From: Pseudomonadota bacterium | GTDB taxonomy: Bacteria > Pseudomonadota > Gammaproteobacteria > Burkholderiales > UBA11063 | Reading direction: 5' to 3' | Assembly: GCA_030917485.1 (NCBI GenBank) | Contig: JAUPUP010000049.1 | Coordinates: 1 to 41,339, forward strand | DNA length: 41,339 bases | Shown here: piece by piece, positions 1 to 7,940 of the stretch | How positions within the stretch are numbered: position 1 is the first letter of the stretch | How the letters are laid out: every line of letters starts with the position of its first letter | Notes under the pieces: model-generated | Databases searched by the model: none | What the model was told of the DNA's origin: nothing | The model's input: only the letters and a program-made list of their open reading frames with translations | Made by a program: the position numbers and the translations under genes

Positions 1-1709
1 TCATTCCTGGAAGAAAAATCTCTTCTCGCCCTTTTGTTGCTTGTTGACGAATCAGTATTTGGATATCTATCTTGAGGCAAATAAAAATCAGATGTTAAAA
101 CAACTTGCCACCCAGGTGTTAAACAACTAGACTGTGTAGAAAAGTCCTCTGAAGACAAAACCGCTAAACATTCGCCATCTTGTGTTGCCGAAGATCTTTT
201 ACGTTGGTTTAAACCAACAGATTCATTATCAATATTGCTGTATTCATTGTTACGACTTGATATTTTATCATAAATTTCATTATACTGCAGATTAAACCCT
301 TCATCACCCCATAATTCCTTGGCTGATGGCTCTGTTTCTAGTCTACTCCCTGATACTTGATCAAGTTTTAACTCAAATATATTTCTGATGTTATCCCATT
401 TGTTATCATCACATATCTTTAGCATTAATGCTAAATATAAACACTTGCTACGATTATACTTTAATATATTCATATGACTTTGAAGCTTATTATCTATTAT
501 AATACAATCTTCATTAATACCTTTAGCCATTTCTATAATCACCAATACCATATCATTAACTAAATCATTAACCTGCAATATTTGTTGATCATTCATTGAC
601 CCACTTTTTCTACTTAACAACCCATTTGCAACTGGCCAGCTTCTTTCTCTTAATTCTAAATTAAAATTATTTGTACCATTTCCCAAAGAAGAAAGGGATG
701 TTGTAGCGGACGTTGTAGTCGTTGTCGTAGTTGTTTCATCCGACACAACACTAGATATACCCTTATAGTGTGAAAAAAATGGTGACGCAGAAGAAAATGA
801 TAGACTGGTATAATCACATGAATAAGAAGGATACACACCATGAGAAATTTGTTGATTGTTATTCTTAGTTGATTCCTCAAAAAATCTCTGCCTCAACCTT
901 TCTGCTAAAGATATTTCATTAGACGCAGGCTGCTGATTATCTTGGTGTGTATACGTATAAATATCATTATAAATTTGATTTAACTTGGGATTAAAATCTA
1001 TTGCAAGTATCGCACTGCTGGAAGCGTGTAACTCATCTCTTAGAAGATCAAGCTTGTCTAAAAAAAATCGTTTAGTTTGCTCAAAATTATTTGCTTCACA
1101 TAATTTTAACGCTAACCTCAAATACAAATACTTTTCCACAGTATTTTCTAATTTCAGTAAATCACCCTTTATCTGCTCTTCAAGAGATAAACTTGGCTCA
1201 TTTTTCAATTTATTAATCAATAAAAACATATTGATAACTCTAACATTAATTTGGCTATACGGGTCTAAATTTTTGTAACAGTCCAATGTATTATTAATTT
1301 CATCAAAAAATAGATCAAATTTTTCATTTGCACATTCAGAATTAACAACTACATGCGAGCTTTGTGTTGGAGTCAACTCTTTCTGAAACGTTATTTTAGC
1401 ATTCTCCCATTGATTGATATCAGATAATTTTATAACTAATTTTAAGTATAAATTTTTCTCATCATCTTTTAATTGAGACAGATCATATTTCAATTGATTC
1501 ATAAATGGTATATCTGAAACACCTCCGTGTCTACTAAGGAATGAAAACATATTAGTAATTCTTAAATTTAATTCACCTGATTCATGAGGATGCCTAAATA
1601 ACTTGAAACTAGTTAAATCAATTTGTTGTTTCACATTTTTATTTGCATTACCAAAACCATTTACATTACCAGAACCAACTTTATCCACAGTGTCACGAGA
1701 GCCAAACAT
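1..1709 (-). CDS. Large repeat protein of unknown function, C-terminus beyond window
   Basis: An unbroken minus-strand frame starts at ATG 1709 and stays open for about 569 codons to the left edge. I do not recognise the family. There is no signal peptide or membrane segment. Three related units of roughly 65-75 residues lie near residues 48-112, 154-222 and 380-450. Each has an N-terminal helix-like stretch, then a shared block of the form LYLxLxLKLxDxNxWEN, about 10 residues, and KL. Behind each unit is a shorter motif resembling FNxxxNEIYDxI. Between units 2 and 3 lies a Ser/Thr/Asn-rich linker with eight consecutive Thr near residue 325. The C-terminal part is polar and has two basic clusters, NQRKRSS near 500 and NKRARRD near 557. 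The pattern suggests a helical repeat protein and possibly a secreted effector; that role is only inference. The coding call is confident, the function unknown. Confidence 0.8.
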   Translation of the reverse strand, partial: MFGSRDTVDKVGSGNVNGFGNANKNVKQQIDLTSFKLFRHPHESGELNLRITNMFSFLSRHGGVSDIPFMNQLKYDLSQLKDDEKNLYLKLVIKLSDINQWENAKITFQKELTPTQSSHVVVNSECANEKFDLFFDEINNTLDCYKNLDPYSQINVRVINMFLLINKLKNEPSLSLEEQIKGDLLKLENTVEKYLYLRLALKLCEANNFEQTKRFFLDKLDLLRDELHASSSAILAIDFNPKLNQIYNDIYTYTHQDNQQPASNEISLAERLRQRFFEESTKNNNQQISHGVYPSYSCDYTSLSFSSASPFFSHYKGISSVVSDETTTTTTTTSATTSLSSLGNGTNNFNLELRERSWPVANGLLSRKSGSMNDQQILQVNDLVNDMVLVIIEMAKGINEDCIIIDNKLQSHMNILKYNRSKCLYLALMLKICDDNKWDNIRNIFELKLDQVSGSRLETEPSAKELWGDEGFNLQYNEIYDKISSRNNEYSNIDNESVGLNQRKRSSATQDGECLAVLSSEDFSTQSSCLTPGWQVVLTSDFYLPQDRYPNTDSSTSNKRARRDFSSRN

Positions 1710-1750
1710 ATTATCAAACTACTTTCTATAAAAATCACTTTTCTACACAA

Positions 1751-1756
1751 ATTATA
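1751..1756 (-). promoter_or_regulatory. Possible -10 box for the left-edge repeat gene
   Basis: A perfect TATAAT on the minus strand lies 41 bases upstream of ATG 1709, which would leave a leader of about 35 nt. No good -35 hexamer is present at 16-18 bp spacing (AGGTGA at 17 bp). In such AT-rich DNA the match could be chance. Confidence 0.3.
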
Positions 1757-1880
1757 ACTAATTTATGTATTTTTCACCTTGGCATTAAATAGCCCACAAA
1801 TTTTTCCCAAGATGATGCTATCAGAAATAATTATTTGATGTACAAAACATAAAAACAATAAGATATGTACTCCAAATATT

Positions 1881-1922
1881 AAAAAACTCCAGCCTTCACT
1901 TACGAATAGTTAGTAACGCTGG
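1881..1922 (-). terminator. Rho-independent terminator after relA
   Basis: On the minus strand CCAGC (1922-1918) pairs with GCTGG (1893-1889). An inner TTAC/GTAA pairing helps, and the hairpin is followed by a run of six T (1886-1881). It begins 20 bases after the relA stop, so it probably ends the dgt-relA transcript. The GGCTGGA arm resembles part of the dispersed repeat family described elsewhere in the window. Confidence 0.7.
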
Positions 1923-1941
1923 ATATATATTGCTCACCAAA

Positions 1942-4182
1942 CTACTTACGCATAACTTCAATCACTCCATCAACTGCAAAAATTTTATTAATTAACCACG
2001 CAAAATTAAATTCAGCACCCTTAATCTGCAGTGTAAATATCATATGGGCTTTATTGTTTTTGCATGTCGTTCTAAGCCCAGCAATTGATAATTTTTCTTG
2101 AGCAAATAAATCCGTCAGGTCTCTAAGCAATGCTGACCTGTCATTAGCTATGACTTCTATATCAGCATTAAATACACCACTGCTTAACGCCATAGTCCCC
2201 CAACTAACCGGCACTACTTTATTGGGAACCAGCTTAGCTTGGCGTTTTAATTCACTACAAGTTGTCCGGTGAATGGCTACCCCCTTGCCTTGAGTAATAA
2301 ACCCGACAATGATATCACCTGGCAATGGTTTACAACATTTAGCTAAATGAGTGACTATGCCCGATACTCCGTCCACTAAAATACCGGATAAATGCTTGCC
2401 AACAGCCTTATTTTCATTAGTCTTCACTAATACTATATCTTCAGCCGTCAAATCCGAATTTGCTTGATTATTTAGGGAGCGCTTACTAATTATTTTTTGA
2501 ATTGCATCTCTAATTCGAGTAGGCTCTAAATCTCCACGCCCCAAATCAATGCGAATATTTTTATCATTATCATAACCAAGCTGGGCAACAATTTCATCTA
2601 CTTCTGGGCGAATACTAGCGGTAAATTTAGATAATTCACGCTCAAAAATTTCTGAACCAGCAGCTAAAAACTCTTCAAAATTTTGATTGCGTATATGCCG
2701 TCTTATGTGACTAATAGCTCTAGAACTTTTTACCAAACCATCATGCAGCCAATTAATGCTTGGGCCGCCTTCCTTGACAGTTAAAATCTCGACCCTTTGA
2801 CCATTGGATAATGGTGTAGATAGCGGTACAATCTGACCATCAACCTTAGCCCCACGACATTTATGCCCAATATCGCTATGCACATGGTAAGCAAAATCAA
2901 TCGGGGTAGAACCCTTGGGTAAGGATATCACCCTACCATTAGGTGTTACCACATAAATGGTATCATTAAATATTTCATTTTTAAAAATATTAGTAATGTC
3001 TTTTCTGTCAGTTAAGTCTTCGCGCCAGTCAAGTATTTGGCGAATCCAAGCCAATTTTTCAGCAAACTCTGGACTGCTCTTAGCGCCTTTTTCGCCTAAC
3101 TCTTTATATCGCCAATGTGCTGCTACCCCATATTCAGCATCATCATGCATGGCAAAAGTCCGAATCTGGATTTCAACCACCTTACGCTCCGGGCCTATTA
3201 CACAAGTGTGCAGGCTTTGGTAATTATTTGGTTTAGGATTAGATATATAATCATCAAATTCACCAGGTATCGGAGAATACTTAGTATGCACAATCCCAAG
3301 CACGGTATAACAATCACGGATTTCTGGCACTAACACTCTAACCGCCCGAATATCATACAGATCCTCAAAATCATAGTTCTTTTTTTTCATCTTCTTCCAT
3401 ATAGAATAGATGTGCTTTGCCCTTCCAGTTACTTGATAATCGTTAATACCGCTTTGCTCCATCTGCTCAGATAGAAATTCTTTAATATGCTCAATATATT
3501 CTAAGCGCTCTTCCCGGGTTTCATCCAACAGTTTGGCAATTTTGCGATACTGCTCTGGATGCAAATATTTAAATGATAAATCTTCCAACTCCCATTTAAT
3601 CTGCCAAACTCCAAGCCGATTAGCCAGTGGGGAAAATATTTCAACTGTCTCAGTAGCAATTTTTTGCTGTATCTCATGGTCTTTACATGATTTCAAATTG
3701 AGCATTAATTCTCCGCGCCCAACCAGAACAATTAATACAACCCGAATATCGCTAGCCATCGCCAGCAGCATTTTGCGCATAACCTCTAACTGTTCGCGCC
3801 GCTCCTCCTCATTTTCAACATCAGCCAAAGTACCAATTTTACGAATTTGGGTAACTCGATTAATTCCATCAACTAATTCAATAACGCTACTGTTAATTGC
3901 TGCTATTTCTTCTCTCCATTTGGAGGAAAATCTAGGCAAATCAAATAAAATTGTAGCAACAACCGCATCAAAATATAAATTAAGATTCGCAACTGTAGAA
4001 GCACAAGTTAAAGCATGCATTAGTAAATCAACATTAGTCGGATAAAATTTATTTCCCTGATAATATTTCTGAGCCAACTTAATTGCCGCCTCAAATTGCT
4101 GAGTTTCCGCTGCACTAAAACTCTGACGATAAATGCTCAACCAAGAAGCCACATCAGTAAATTTTGTTTTAACTGTTACCAT
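1942..4182 (-). CDS. relA: GTP pyrophosphokinase RelA, (p)ppGpp synthetase
   Basis: This 746-residue ribosome-associated enzyme transfers pyrophosphate from ATP to GDP/GTP to make (p)ppGpp during amino-acid starvation. The N-terminal hydrolase-like domain has lost the HD metal site: where bifunctional SpoT/Rel proteins read HDxxED, residues 79-85 read LFDLPRF. The synthetase domain carries EFDDY at 308-312, the acidic signature of monofunctional RelA instead of the RxKD of bifunctional enzymes. It is followed by NPKPNNYQSLHT and the VEIQIRT block. The TGS domain spans about 408-468, the Cys-Cys zinc-finger-like region (CC 616-617, H638, C642) follows, and an ACT/RRM domain ends the protein at about 670-746. 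Length and order fit the family. dgt lies 56 bases upstream, so the two are probably co-transcribed. Confidence 0.95.
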   Translation of the reverse strand: MVTVKTKFTDVASWLSIYRQSFSAAETQQFEAAIKLAQKYYQGNKFYPTNVDLLMHALTCASTVANLNLYFDAVVATILFDLPRFSSKWREEIAAINSSVIELVDGINRVTQIRKIGTLADVENEEERREQLEVMRKMLLAMASDIRVVLIVLVGRGELMLNLKSCKDHEIQQKIATETVEIFSPLANRLGVWQIKWELEDLSFKYLHPEQYRKIAKLLDETREERLEYIEHIKEFLSEQMEQSGINDYQVTGRAKHIYSIWKKMKKKNYDFEDLYDIRAVRVLVPEIRDCYTVLGIVHTKYSPIPGEFDDYISNPKPNNYQSLHTCVIGPERKVVEIQIRTFAMHDDAEYGVAAHWRYKELGEKGAKSSPEFAEKLAWIRQILDWREDLTDRKDITNIFKNEIFNDTIYVVTPNGRVISLPKGSTPIDFAYHVHSDIGHKCRGAKVDGQIVPLSTPLSNGQRVEILTVKEGGPSINWLHDGLVKSSRAISHIRRHIRNQNFEEFLAAGSEIFERELSKFTASIRPEVDEIVAQLGYDNDKNIRIDLGRGDLEPTRIRDAIQKIISKRSLNNQANSDLTAEDIVLVKTNENKAVGKHLSGILVDGVSGIVTHLAKCCKPLPGDIIVGFITQGKGVAIHRTTCSELKRQAKLVPNKVVPVSWGTMALSSGVFNADIEVIANDRSALLRDLTDLFAQEKLSIAGLRTTCKNNKAHMIFTLQIKGAEFNFAWLINKIFAVDGVIEVMRK

Positions 4183-4238
4183 CCGATATGTTACTCTTTA
4201 ATCTTTTTAATAATACATTGTAAGATTTTGAACAGACT

Positions 4239-5363
4239 CTATACCATCTCAACCGCAAATAATCGATTATATTGCCGAAAAGCATAACGATCAGTCATAC
4301 CAGAAATATAATCTCCAACCACTCTATACAGGCCATCTTTATCAATGCGCGTTTGATATTGTTCCGGCAACAGCATATAGTCGCTAACATAAGCATTAAA
4401 CAATGAACGAATAATATTGCTAGCTTTAAAGCGTAGTTGCATTACCAAATGATGTTTATACATATTTTTCATAAGAAATTTTTTTAGCTCGCGCTGTCGA
4501 GTATACATCTCATCGCTATATTCGACAAGAGTAGGTGCAATGCGCACCTCATCCACACTAACAACCTGATGTAATCGAATATTATGCGTGGTATTTTCGA
4601 TAAGGTCATAAATAGTGCAATTGATCAAGTGTCGCACTAATTCTTTATGCAGCCTTCGACCCACAAGAAATGGATATTTACCCAGTACAATTTTTAATTG
4701 TTCTTGAATGATAACAACGTCTTCCAACTGCTCCAAGGTTATTAATCCAGCCCTTAACCCATCATCCACATCGTGATAATTGTAGGCTAATTCATCAGCT
4801 AAATTAGCTAATTGCGCCTCTAAAGACGGCCGCTTATCTAATAAAAAACGCTCACCTACCGCCCCCAACATTTTGGCTTTTTGTAAACCGCAATGTTTTA
4901 GGATTCCTTCCCGTGCCTCAAAAGTTAAATTTAAGCCATCAAATAAAGCATACCGCTCTTCCAATTTATCTACAATACGCAATGATTGTAAATTATGTTC
5001 AAACCCCTCGCCACCTGATTGTAGCATACAACTGTTTAATTCTTCTTGTCCAGTATGACCAAACGGTGTGTGACCTAAATCATGCGCCAAGCATATTGCT
5101 TCTACCAAATCAATATTTAAGTTTAATGCGCGCGCCACCGAACGCCCCACCTGCGCAACCTCCAAGCTATGGGTTAGGCGAGTCCGGAACAAATCCCCCT
5201 CATGGTTTATAAATACCTGAGTTTTATACTCAAGTCGTCGAAAAGCGCTTGAATGAATAACCCGGTCACGATCACGCTCAAAGTCAGTGCGGTAATGCGG
5301 AGCATCCTCTTTATGAGTGCGCCCAACGCTTTCTATCACTGCATAATTTGCTAATTCTGCCAT
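4239..5363 (-). CDS. dgt: dNTP triphosphohydrolase (dGTPase-like, HD superfamily)
   Basis: This 374-residue cytosolic HD-domain enzyme would split dNTPs into deoxynucleoside and triphosphate, limiting dNTP pools. The N-terminal signature [27 protein letters not shown] (residues 25-51 region) is typical of the family. Metal ligands are visible as H65 in THSLEV, H94-D95 in [13 protein letters not shown], and an Asp near 190 in [14 protein letters not shown]. The size fits the short dGTPase-like class rather than the 505-residue E. coli Dgt, so the preferred dNTP cannot be read from sequence. relA follows 56 bases downstream. A 16-bp tandem duplication sits upstream of the start. Confidence 0.92.
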   Translation of the reverse strand: MAELANYAVIESVGRTHKEDAPHYRTDFERDRDRVIHSSAFRRLEYKTQVFINHEGDLFRTRLTHSLEVAQVGRSVARALNLNIDLVEAICLAHDLGHTPFGHTGQEELNSCMLQSGGEGFEHNLQSLRIVDKLEERYALFDGLNLTFEAREGILKHCGLQKAKMLGAVGERFLLDKRPSLEAQLANLADELAYNYHDVDDGLRAGLITLEQLEDVVIIQEQLKIVLGKYPFLVGRRLHKELVRHLINCTIYDLIENTTHNIRLHQVVSVDEVRIAPTLVEYSDEMYTRQRELKKFLMKNMYKHHLVMQLRFKASNIIRSLFNAYVSDYMLLPEQYQTRIDKDGLYRVVGDYISGMTDRYAFRQYNRLFAVEMV

Positions 5364-5418
5364 ATTTGTTTTTAGTCTTTCAATCTGAACTGTATATCAC
5401 TGTGTTACTTTATCAAAA

Positions 5419-5450
5419 GGATTTTACCTAAAAAGGTTTTTACCTAAAAA
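5419..5450. repeat. 16-bp tandem duplication upstream of dgt
   Basis: The units are 5419-5434 (GGATTTTACCTAAAAA) and 5435-5450 (GGTTTTTACCTAAAAA), with one difference. They lie 55-90 bases upstream of the dgt start, where its promoter should be. No convincing -35/-10 pair was found here. Confidence 0.85.
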
Positions 5451-5538
5451 TATCTGCAAGCCTCATTATACACCAGTTCTAATATAAGTATCTTGTATTG
5501 AACACTGCTGTAGCCATTGGATTACTGACCACAATACT

Positions 5539-5585
5539 ACTCAGAGGTTACTGCCAGCATATGCACGAAAGAACAAGGAATAAGT
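5539..5585 (-). repeat. Dispersed 47-bp repeat, copy 1
   Basis: Read on the minus strand this matches 27805-27850 on the plus strand at about 38 of 47 positions. Shared blocks are ACTTATTCCT, GCATATGCT and GCAGTAACCTCT. It begins 16 bases past the stop of the ATPase gene, so here it sits in that gene's 3' untranslated region. Confidence 0.75.
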
Positions 5586-5600
5586 AAAAAGATAAATTGT

Positions 5601-6761
5601 CTAACTGAATTTTCTTACCGCATATGCCAACAATGGATCTAGCACGCGAATTTGCCCTTTTTTTAGCATAGGCAGTCCAGTATCTTCTTTATTCACAATA
5701 TAAACCATGTCTTTTTCTGTAAGAGATTTTATTCCTTGCCGAATACTCGAATATGCCTTGCCTACGTATTTTACAAACTCTTGTCCACTTGGTTCTTTAA
5801 TTGGGTTTAATGCTAAAGCTTTTAATAAATCTTGTTGATTTTTAGTTAATTTTTCCAGCTCCGCCACTAACCTTCTTTTTTCTAATTCAAAACATTGATC
5901 CCAAGCTTGATTCACCTCTTCAATATCAGGTAAATTATTTAATTGCCACAATTGATGGCATAACATATTCACATAAAATGTATGTGTTTCAGTGTGCTTC
6001 ATTATCTGGCTAAATGCATGTTGTGATATTTCTTGACCCCATCTTTCTTGAGCTAATTTTTGTAAATGGCTGTGATACTCAATTGAAGAAATTCTCTCCA
6101 AAATTAACTTATCACATAGCATATATAACGGCATAGATTTATCATCAAATAGCTCAAGTAATAAGTGGCGGTTACTTCCAGAAAAAACAAAGACTATATC
6201 AGAAGTTTCCTGTGCAATATGCCTGATTGCACCCTGAATGGCTTTTGCATTTTCACTTGCAGCTATATCCTGAAATTCATCAATAAAGAATATAATTTTA
6301 TTATTTTGATCTCGAGCTAATTTTGCCAATGAGCGCAAAGCTTCAAATATATTATCTACAGCATCAAATACTATACCAGTATGAGTTGCCTCAATACTAA
6401 AAAACTTGGCGGTTAAGGATACTTTAAATGAACTAAAAAAAGATTGTATTTTTAGTAATAATTTTTCACTGGGTGGCATAATAGCTGAAATAGCTTCTGA
6501 TACCCCTTGAAGTATTCTGCGAGTTATGGCTAAGTCATTATGCGCTAAAAATAAGTCTACTGATGCGCTAGGTAAGGCTAACTCTGAAATTACTTGATGA
6601 ACTAGACTAGATTTGCCATATCTACGTGGTGAAACCAAAACTGTATGACGACATTTTAAAATATTATTTTTGAGTAATAGGCGTTCTGCATACCTATTGC
6701 AAAAATTTTTATTAAGCGCAAGTTTAGATGGAAAAACATCCTCATTGTTTGCAGAATACAT
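5601..6761 (-). CDS. AAA-type ATPase, archaeal ATPase_2-like, with C-terminal winged helix
   Basis: The product is a predicted P-loop ATPase of about 386 residues, of the kind often annotated as 'archaeal ATPase' or ATP-binding protein. With the start at ATG 6761, Walker A is SPRRYGKSS (about 44-52) and Walker B IIFFIDEF (about 156-163). A sensor-1-like stretch FVFSGSNR follows, and the C-terminal region looks like a helix-turn-helix (SSIRQGIKSL, then DPLLAYAVRKF). I chose 6761 because the AAAGGG ribosome site lies 7 bases before it. A GTA/ATG alternative at 6788 would coincide with the predicted transcription start, and ATG 6767 is one base from the GGG. The gene has its own extended -10 promoter and separates dgt-relA from the murein cluster. 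Its cellular role is unknown. Confidence 0.85.
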   Translation of the reverse strand: MYSANNEDVFPSKLALNKNFCNRYAERLLLKNNILKCRHTVLVSPRRYGKSSLVHQVISELALPSASVDLFLAHNDLAITRRILQGVSEAISAIMPPSEKLLLKIQSFFSSFKVSLTAKFFSIEATHTGIVFDAVDNIFEALRSLAKLARDQNNKIIFFIDEFQDIAASENAKAIQGAIRHIAQETSDIVFVFSGSNRHLLLELFDDKSMPLYMLCDKLILERISSIEYHSHLQKLAQERWGQEISQHAFSQIMKHTETHTFYVNMLCHQLWQLNNLPDIEEVNQAWDQCFELEKRRLVAELEKLTKNQQDLLKALALNPIKEPSGQEFVKYVGKAYSSIRQGIKSLTEKDMVYIVNKEDTGLPMLKKGQIRVLDPLLAYAVRKFS

Positions 6762-6793
6762 GCACATACCCTTTGTTCTGTATACCAAGCTCT

Positions 6794-6802
6794 ATTATAG
6801 CA
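6794..6802 (-). promoter_or_regulatory. Extended -10 promoter for the ATPase gene
   Basis: TGCTATAAT on the minus strand is a perfect extended -10 (TGnTATAAT). No clear -35 is present, which extended -10 promoters tolerate. Transcription would begin near 6787 and place the AAAGGG ribosome site and ATG 6761 correctly. It lies between murG and the ATPase gene. Confidence 0.65.
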
Positions 6803-6833
6803 TATAGTAAGCTGCGTAAGGTATGCTTGCCCC

Positions 6834-6863
6834 ATATTTTATGCAAGTATATTTTATGCAAGT
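6834..6863. repeat. Perfect 15-bp tandem duplication after murG
   Basis: ATATTTTATGCAAGT occurs twice back to back (6834-6848 and 6849-6863) and ends three bases before the murG stop codon on the plus-strand coordinate. It looks like a recent slippage duplication. Confidence 0.95.
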
Positions 6864-6866
6864 CTA

Positions 6867-7940
6867 CTAAACAATATGTTTTTCAATTATAGATAATATT
6901 CTATCAGTACTATCCACAATCGCTAATTTCCTTGATTTTTCCGCCATTACTAAACATTGAGCCCGATCTAAACTACTAATTAAGGAGGCTAATTTTTCGA
7001 CACTAAATTCAGACTGAGATAAAACATAAGCGCCACCATTTTTTACCAGCTCTTGTGCATTGTACCACTGATGATTATCCACAGCATGGGGATATGGCAC
7101 AAAAATTGCCGCTATACCAACTGCTGCTATTTCACTCACCGTTGAGGCTCCTGAGCGACAAATGATCAAGTCTGAATCAGCGTACACTTGTGCTATATCA
7201 TGAATAAACGGCATCACTTGTACATTATGTATGCCTAGTTCCTGATAGCGTTCTTGCACTTTAACTACATCACCACGCCCCACTTGATGAACAACCTGAT
7301 TAATATTGCTAAGTTTTGCACAAACTTCGGGAATTAACTCATTAAATATCTGTGCACCCAAACTACCACCCATAATTAATAAATTTAATCCACCTTGGCG
7401 GCTGTTATAGCGCTCACTTACGCATAATAAATTTAGAATATCTTCACGCACTGGATTACCTACCAACACTGTCTTTTTTGATTTGAGCACGCCATCAAAC
7501 GCAACCATAACCACAGCAGCAAATTTAGCTAATATTCGATTAGTTAATCCAGAAACTGAATTTTGCTCATGAATAAGTACCGGAATAGAAAGAATCCACC
7601 CCATACAGCACAGTGGAAAGGTAGCATATCCGCCAAAACCAATAATTATGTCTGGTCTATGCTTGAATATAATTGTTAAACACTGAAAAAATGCCCGCGT
7701 AAGCATAAATGGCAACAACGCCATTTTTACCAAGCCTTTTTTGCGCAACCCTGAAATATTAATATTAAGCAGTGGTATATCATTCTGAGGCACAATTTTA
7801 TTTTCAATGCCAATCTTTGCTCCAACCCACAATACATTGTATTTAGACTGTAGCTTTTTAGCAACGCTAAGCGCAGGAAAAACATGCCCTCCAGTACCAC
7901 CAGCCGTAATTAAAATGGTTTTTTTACTCAATCGGTACAC
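6867..7940 (-). CDS. murG: UDP-GlcNAc:lipid I GlcNAc-transferase MurG
   Basis: This 357-residue peripheral inner-membrane glycosyltransferase (GT-B fold) adds GlcNAc to lipid I to make lipid II. The N-terminal GGTGGHVFPALSVA (residues 14-27) is the family hallmark. HEQNSVSG and the C-terminal nucleotide-sugar block (CRSGASTVSEIAAVG, then PHAVDNHQWYNA) are all present. The frame opens with GTG at 7940 and overlaps the end of ftsW by 17 bases; a TTG at 7931 is an alternative, so the exact start is uncertain. murG is the last gene of the cluster here. The usual next genes murC and ddl are replaced by an unrelated ATPase. Confidence 0.96.
   Translation of the reverse strand: MYRLSKKTILITAGGTGGHVFPALSVAKKLQSKYNVLWVGAKIGIENKIVPQNDIPLLNINISGLRKKGLVKMALLPFMLTRAFFQCLTIIFKHRPDIIIGFGGYATFPLCCMGWILSIPVLIHEQNSVSGLTNRILAKFAAVVMVAFDGVLKSKKTVLVGNPVREDILNLLCVSERYNSRQGGLNLLIMGGSLGAQIFNELIPEVCAKLSNINQVVHQVGRGDVVKVQERYQELGIHNVQVMPFIHDIAQVYADSDLIICRSGASTVSEIAAVGIAAIFVPYPHAVDNHQWYNAQELVKNGGAYVLSQSEFSVEKLASLISSLDRAQCLVMAEKSRKLAIVDSTDRILSIIEKHIV

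Noticed and set aside
656-880. Minus-strand frame of 74 codons with hydrophobic residues
   Set aside because: It lies in another frame within the long open gene at 1-1709 and has no ribosome site or family likeness.
985-1278. Plus-strand frame of 97 codons
   Set aside because: It is antisense to the left-edge repeat gene, whose frame is open across the whole region.
6762-6788. Upstream in-frame start for the AAA-type ATPase
   Set aside because: It coincides with the predicted transcription start, whereas ATG 6761 has AAAGGG at 7 bases.
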